From assembly GCA_040880365.1 (NCBI GenBank), contig JBBDIO010000196.1, positions 1 to 18,227 of the forward strand: a stretch of 18,227 nt of DNA. The letters are read 5' to 3'. This DNA is from JBBDIO01 sp040880365. Its GTDB lineage: Bacteria > Chloroflexota > Anaerolineae > Caldilineales > Caldilineaceae. Positions 14,568-18,227 of this stretch are shown here, one piece after another. Position 1 is the first letter of the stretch; each line of letters begins with the position of its first letter. The position numbers and the translations under genes are program-made. The notes under the pieces were generated by a model that saw only the letters and a list, made by a program, of their open reading frames with translations, was not told the DNA's origin and searched no databases.

Positions 14568-14616
14568 TCTTCTATGCAACTCTTCTATGTGACTCTTCTG
14601 TGTACTTCTATGCAAC
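14568..14616. repeat. Four 13-bp imperfect tandem repeats in the SH3b gene leader
   Basis: TCTTCTATGCAAC (14568), TCTTCTATGTGAC (14581), TCTTCTGTGTAC (14594) and TTCTATGCAAC (14606) run head to tail, starting 17 bp upstream of the SH3b start codon. On the minus strand the unit reads GTTGCATAGAAGA. It would be in the 5' leader if the promoter at 14785-14812 is used. Confidence 0.75.
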
Positions 14617-14764
14617 ATAAACTGATTTTGACGTACTCGACCGGATGTTCTAGACAGTATGACGCAGAAATGTGCATTTTGTAACGTTTTGTTTTCGGCA
14701 TTGGTTTCTTGCCAAACGTCCCATTGCCGCCCCAGTCCGGTCAGTCGGTCGGTGTGTGTGTATA

Positions 14765-14778
14765 GGTATGGGCATACC
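14765..14778. promoter_or_regulatory. Inverted repeat at the predicted SH3b transcript start
   Basis: GGTATG (14765-14770), GG, CATACC (14773-14778) has 6-bp arms. It begins 6 bp downstream of the minus-strand -10 at 14785, so a bound protein would cover the start point. An operator role is inferred from position alone. Confidence 0.3.
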
Positions 14779-14784
14779 GGGGCA

Positions 14785-14812
14785 ATTATGACACGCTATA
14801 ATCACATTACAA
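14785..14812 (-). promoter_or_regulatory. Candidate promoter of the SH3b lipoprotein gene
   Basis: On the minus strand TTGTAA (14812-14807), a 16-bp spacer and extended -10 TGT-CATAAT (CATAAT at 14790-14785) lie in the 294-bp gap between the DUF2723 gene and the SH3b gene. The predicted start near 14778 leaves a leader of about 230 nt, long for this window. The rest of the gap holds the tandem repeat at 14568-14616 and no gene that I can see. Confidence 0.5.
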
Positions 14813-14845
14813 AACACAGCCGGGTGTCTATTGCACGTTGCGTAT

Positions 14846-16975
14846 TCAGTCGAAATCGCCCAACGGGGTTTCCCAACGTCCTGCCTCGACCACGGTCGTA
14901 GCATCGTAAATGACAATCTGTATTCTGGCTTCGGGGGGGAGTGTGGCGGGCAAGGGCAGATCGTGGACATCGCGCACGATGGCATCCACAGGCCATTGGG
15001 GCGTCAGGGCGGCCTGGCGCAGGGGATAGACGTCGGCGACAATGGGTTGGCCCATTCGATCCTGCACGACTTCGCCGGTAGCCCCATCGATCAGGCGCAA
15101 GGAGAGCTTGTAGACGGCGGCAAGCGGAGCCGTCGCGCGCCAATCGAGGCGAAGCGTGAGACGTGGGCCGCCGGGCAGTGTGTTGCGCTCCCATTCTGCC
15201 GCGTGCAGCACCAACGGCGCGCCTTCCAGAGCATAGGCCACCGGGTGCGCCAGTGGCGGCAATTCTACGCGACCCGCAGGCCACACCCGCACCAGTGGCC
15301 CCGCACCGCTGAACGCATAGCGCCTCGGCTCGGCGTCGCCAATGCCTTCGACCTCGCGCGTGATGAAGACGGGCGCGCCCGCGGCCACGGCATCGGCAAT
15401 GGCCGTGCGGCGCGCTTCGGCGGCGTTGGCGACTACGCCGCGCGCGTTGAGTCCCAGCCCGTTGGCCGCTTGCATATAGCGCAGCGCGCTGATTTCACCT
15501 TCCAGCCCAATGACCTGGCTTTGGGCTGGAAAATCGACGGTTGCCAGCTGATACGCATAGTCATGGGCCGACCAGTCGGCAGCGCGGCTGGAAAAAGTAG
15601 CGCGGCCTCCCCAGCCCGCGGCCAATCCCAGCAGCGTCAACAGGCCCACCGCCAGCGCCAACCCCTGGCGTCTGGTTGGACGGAGAAAGGGGGTTTGTGA
15701 TTTGTGNNNNNNNNNNNNNNNNNNNNNNNNNNNNNNNNNNNNNNNNNNNNNNNNNNNNNNNNNNNNNNNNNNNNNNNNNNNNNNNNNNNNNNNNNNNNNN
15801 NNNNNNGCCACACTGTGCCGGATAGCGGGGGGCGAACCCAGCAGCAGGTGCAGGAGTGTGCCCAGGCCCAGCCCTGCCAGGAGCGCGGCGCACAAAAATG
15901 CAGGCAGGAGAAAGACTTCCACATCGCCCACGCGATAGAAATAGGCAAAGCCGAGATTCGTGGCGAGGGTCAACCCAATTAAGGCCCAGCCCGGCGCGTC
16001 GTGTGATTGTCGTAGTGGGGACATCTGCGCGCGCAGCAGCGGAAAGAGCAGCAGTCCTATTCCCGCGAGGAGCAGCGCGGGCACGCCCAGTTGTGCTACG
16101 GCCAGGGCCAGCCAGTCACTCGGCGTGCGCGACACCATCAAAGGGTTTTCGCTGAAAAAGGCCATGTAATCGCGCGCCAATACATGATCCCAGAAGCCGC
16201 GCCAGGTGTTGGTATAGCTGCCGTGTAGATCGCGGGCACCTTGAGTGGCGCGCAGGGGCAACCAGAGATAGAGCAGGAGCGGCAACAGCAGCGCACCCAA
16301 CCAGGTGAACCATGCCCGGCGCGGGCGCAGCAACGCGGGCTGTTGCCAGAGTAATAGCAGGCCAATGCTGGGCAGGAGCAATGCCGTGGTGCGGTGGTGG
16401 GCCAATCCCAGCCCCAGCAGCAGACACAATTGTGCTACGCGCCGCACCTGTATATTGTGCTGGGATGCTTGCGGCGGGTCTGCCGTCTGATCTGCTCCGG
16501 CGTCGAGGATAGCCAGCGTCTGGGCCAGGGTGAGCGCGACAAACAGCATGTGCAGCGCATAGACTTCGGCCACCGTGGTTTGACTCCACCACACCGCACC
16601 CAGGCCAAAGGCGAGGGCGGCGGCCAGGCCCGAAAACTGATTCCAGGGACGGGGCAGCGGGGCCAGACGTGCGCCCAGGTGAGCCGTGATGCCAACGGTC
16701 GCGGCACCGCACACTGCGCTGAACAGATTCATGCGCCAGGCCCATTCGCCTACGGGCAAAAGCAGCCGGCTCCACACACCGCTCAACAGAATATAGAGGG
16801 GGTAGCCGGTGGGGTGGGCGATGCCAAACGTGGGTCCCACGATCTGAAATTCCAGGGTGTCGTCGAAGAGTTCGACAATGCCGGGGGCTGCGGATGTGGC
16901 ATAGAGAAGCAGCGCGGCCATGCCGATGCCTAGCGGCAGCCACAGGTCGGCGCGCAGGTGCAGAAAATTGCGCAT
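14846..16975 (-). CDS. DUF2723 (TMEM260-like) GT-C membrane glycosyltransferase, interrupted by assembly gap
   Basis: A polytopic membrane protein of the DUF2723 family. The human relative TMEM260 is a protein O-mannosyltransferase; bacterial members are largely uncharacterised. The N-terminal part has the family's first-loop acidic motif (FDDTLEFQ, D38/D39/E42) and HPTGYPLY (54-61), then many hydrophobic segments to about residue 389. After 100 Ns comes one more membrane segment (LALAVGLLTLLGLAAGW) and a soluble C-terminal domain of about 270 residues ending ETPLGDFD. Both flanks read in the same frame only if the gap is 100 bases modulo 3, which a placeholder does not guarantee; their content nevertheless fits one protein. 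Without the gap residues the length of 709 aa is nominal. The start at 16975 has no clear Shine-Dalgarno, but a strong promoter lies 78 bp upstream. Confidence 0.85.
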   Translation of the reverse strand: MRNFLHLRADLWLPLGIGMAALLLYATSAAPGIVELFDDTLEFQIVGPTFGIAHPTGYPLYILLSGVWSRLLLPVGEWAWRMNLFSAVCGAATVGITAHLGARLAPLPRPWNQFSGLAAALAFGLGAVWWSQTTVAEVYALHMLFVALTLAQTLAILDAGADQTADPPQASQHNIQVRRVAQLCLLLGLGLAHHRTTALLLPSIGLLLLWQQPALLRPRRAWFTWLGALLLPLLLYLWLPLRATQGARDLHGSYTNTWRGFWDHVLARDYMAFFSENPLMVSRTPSDWLALAVAQLGVPALLLAGIGLLLFPLLRAQMSPLRQSHDAPGWALIGLTLATNLGFAYFYRVGDVEVFLLPAFLCAALLAGLGLGTLLHLLLGSPPAIRHSVXXXXXXXXXXXXXXXXXXXXXXXXXXXXXXXXXXHKSQTPFLRPTRRQGLALAVGLLTLLGLAAGWGGRATFSSRAADWSAHDYAYQLATVDFPAQSQVIGLEGEISALRYMQAANGLGLNARGVVANAAEARRTAIADAVAAGAPVFITREVEGIGDAEPRRYAFSGAGPLVRVWPAGRVELPPLAHPVAYALEGAPLVLHAAEWERNTLPGGPRLTLRLDWRATAPLAAVYKLSLRLIDGATGEVVQDRMGQPIVADVYPLRQAALTPQWPVDAIVRDVHDLPLPATLPPEARIQIVIYDATTVVEAGRWETPLGDFD
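15707..15806. other. Assembly gap, exactly 100 Ns
   Basis: A run of exactly 100 Ns is the usual placeholder for a gap of unknown size. The left flank ends in TTTGTGA-TTTGTG (15694-15706), a 7-bp tandem duplication, so the missing sequence may begin in a repeat. Confidence 0.99.
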
Positions 16976-17035
16976 TAGCGGGTCTTTGGCAGAAATCTAC
17001 TAAACAATAACGAATGACGCGTAAACTTTTGGTAT

Positions 17036-17097
17036 TGATAGGGCATTGCGCTATCATACTAGCCCAGTGTATACATGACAAGCTACACGGTGTACAC
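17036..17097. promoter_or_regulatory. Cluster of palindromes in the divergent promoter region
   Basis: Three inverted repeats lie in the 249-bp space between divergent genes. TGATAG-N9-CTATCA (17036-17056) overlaps the minus-strand -10. TGTATACA (17068-17075) lies in the promoter spacer beside the -35. GTGTACAC (17090-17097) lies just upstream; its centre is 22 bp from that of TGTATACA, about two helical turns. Operators for one or both genes are possible. Confidence 0.4.
17053..17081 (-). promoter_or_regulatory. Promoter of the DUF2723 gene
   Basis: On the minus strand TTGTCA (17081-17076), a 17-bp spacer and TATGAT (17058-17053) form a near-consensus sigma70 promoter. The predicted start near 17046 gives a leader of about 70 nt before the ATG at 16975. 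Confidence 0.7.
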
Positions 17098-17224
17098 GGG
17101 GCATTTGCTGGATTTTCCAGCCGTCATTGCTGCCTGCGCAGTCCGTTTTGGGCGGTCATCCCCAGCGGGAGCGACCAGCCAGGATCACCTGTCCGGATCG
17201 ATGGATTCGGGTGCTAACGGGATC

Positions 17225-18227
17225 ATGCGCATCATCGAAGATTTTAGCGGAGAATCCATAGGCGAAACTATGCATCCATTTTTTGCCCAAACGACAGATG
17301 CGGAAGCCGCGGTCGCGTCGATTATGGCGACCACGGTTGGACCGCCTATCTATTGGTATCTGGCCGCGGCGGCCATTGCGTTTCTGGTGCCCACCGGCTT
17401 TGTGTTGATTGGCGTCGCCGGGCTAGACGCCGAGCGGGCATGGAACGCCGCGCTGGGCGGTCTGGCCGCGATTGGTCTGGCGGCTTTTGGCTATTGGGCC
17501 GTGGGCTTTGCGCTGCAATTTGGCGGGGTGGGGCTGGTCTATCCTCATGATGAGCTGCGCAGCCTGGTTTGGGAGTGGAGTCCGGTTGCCACCAATTGGG
17601 GCGTGGGCTGGGGCTTTGCCGGGCTGAGCGGCTGGTTTTTATCGGGGCAGGGCATTACGCCGCTGGTCTATGCCCTGTTTTTGGGCCATATGCCCTGGGC
17701 CATGACCGCGGCGTTGATTCCTGTGGTGGCGTTGCGGGGCCGTGCCCCGGCTACCGGCACGATGCTGCTGGGGATGCTCATGGGCGCGGTGGTCTATCCG
17801 CTGGCCGACAATTGGGTGCGCGGCGGCGGTTGGCTCAGCGCGCTGGGCAGCAATCTGAGCCTGGGTCATGGCTTTGTGGATTTTGGCGGCGCGGGGACCG
17901 TGCATCTGGTGGCGGCGGGTTTTTCGCTGGCCGCGCTGGTCGTCTGGATGCCCCGGCGTCCGCCCACGGCGGCGGGCAATGCACCACTGCCGCCCGTGCA
18001 ATTGCCCTTGTTGAGCGTGGTCGGCAGTCTGTTGATCTTTGCCGGCGCGCTGGGGTGGATGTGGACCAATCCGCTGCAAATGAGTGTGCTCAGCGATGCC
18101 GCGGTCTTGCGGGGCAGCGTCAATATTATGCTTTTTGCCGCAGGCGGCATTGTGATTCCCTTGCTCTACACCTGGTTTGTTACCGGCTATAGCGAACCCA
18201 TGATTACGGCACGCGGTTTGGCCGCGG
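17225..18227 (+). CDS. Divergent ammonium-transporter (Amt) family membrane protein, 3' end cut by window
   Basis: The frame is open to the window end (about 334 residues seen). Amt features: first membrane segment IYWYLAAAAIAFLVPTGFVLIG, then FGYWAVGFALQFGG, RGGGWLSALG and DFGGAGTVH (D219-H227), which matches the family's DFAGGTVVH with its structural Asp and first pore His. Compared by eye with E. coli AmtB, the F107 position reads Met156 (FLGHM against FQGSF), W148 reads Arg199 (RGGG against WGGG), F215 reads Thr281 (GWMWTN against GWFGFN), and the SGA.AERM segment is absent. It could be a transporter with altered gating or an Amt-like sensor; a C-terminal partner domain may lie beyond the window. 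Starts at ATG 17201, 17225 and 17270 are all possible; the last is closest to the first membrane segment. No glnK-type gene is visible. Confidence 0.75.
   Translation, partial: MRIIEDFSGESIGETMHPFFAQTTDAEAAVASIMATTVGPPIYWYLAAAAIAFLVPTGFVLIGVAGLDAERAWNAALGGLAAIGLAAFGYWAVGFALQFGGVGLVYPHDELRSLVWEWSPVATNWGVGWGFAGLSGWFLSGQGITPLVYALFLGHMPWAMTAALIPVVALRGRAPATGTMLLGMLMGAVVYPLADNWVRGGGWLSALGSNLSLGHGFVDFGGAGTVHLVAAGFSLAALVVWMPRRPPTAAGNAPLPPVQLPLLSVVGSLLIFAGALGWMWTNPLQMSVLSDAAVLRGSVNIMLFAAGGIVIPLLYTWFVTGYSEPMITARGLAA

Noticed and set aside
14797..14802. Perfect TATAAT on the plus strand
   Set aside because: There is no -35 at 16-18 bp and no plus-strand gene follows; it lies inside the spacer of the better minus-strand promoter.
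17569..18192. A 207-codon plus-strand frame at the right edge
   Set aside because: It is an out-of-frame reading of the Amt-family gene; the other frame shows membrane segments and DFGGAGTVH.

Overview
The window is about 18.2 kb of GC-rich bacterial DNA from a draft or metagenome-type assembly; it carries a 100-N scaffold gap at 15707-15806. Gene content and protein styles suggest a filamentous Chloroflexota bacterium (Anaerolineae/Caldilineae-like). The signs are an SH3b-repeat lipoprotein with long acidic linkers, a DUF2723/TMEM260-like membrane glycosyltransferase, a secreted S8 protease with a beta-rich C-terminal region, a DUF1385 membrane protein, and near-leaderless promoters. The taxonomy is an inference from style, not from a marker gene.

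Layout. Nine genes run on the plus strand from 1 to 12732: folC (5' end cut by the window), era, mutS2, a GT2 glycosyltransferase, a YbhN/LPG-synthase-TM-type flippase-like membrane protein, an HD-domain phosphohydrolase, a secreted subtilase, moaB, and a DUF1385 membrane protein. Three genes run on the minus strand from 16975 to 12886: the DUF2723 glycosyltransferase (which contains the gap), an SH3b lipoprotein, and a small S4 RNA-binding protein that converges on the DUF1385 gene. At the right edge a divergent plus-strand gene encodes an ammonium-transporter-family protein cut by the window end. Spacers on the plus strand are 26-179 bp with no overlapping genes. At least two genes (mutS2 and DUF1385) have their own sigma70-like promoter placed 9 and 8 bp before the ATG, so the run is probably not one operon.

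Functions. Most genes are housekeeping: folate polyglutamylation, 30S ribosome assembly (Era), MutS2-type DNA or ribosome-collision handling, and molybdenum cofactor synthesis (MoaB). Envelope and secretion functions are interspersed: GT2 plus flippase-like protein, subtilase, SH3b lipoprotein, DUF2723 glycosyltransferase. I see no mobile element, prophage, CRISPR array, tRNA or rRNA.

The most unusual signal is not a gene. Nearly every intergenic spacer carries its own short tandem duplication (mostly 12-15 bp, 2-6 imperfect copies, a different unit each time), at 1365, 5221, 6485, 7671, 8476, 12743, 13193, 13322 and 14568. The same kind of duplication appears inside weakly constrained coding segments, such as the subtilase signal peptide (8604) and the SH3b protein's acidic linker (14300). 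Several conserved proteins (Era, MutS2, HD protein) also carry low-complexity insertions. The ammonium-transporter-like protein is the most divergent family member: it keeps the Asp and first pore His but appears to have lost the phenylalanine gate and the Trp of the recruitment site.
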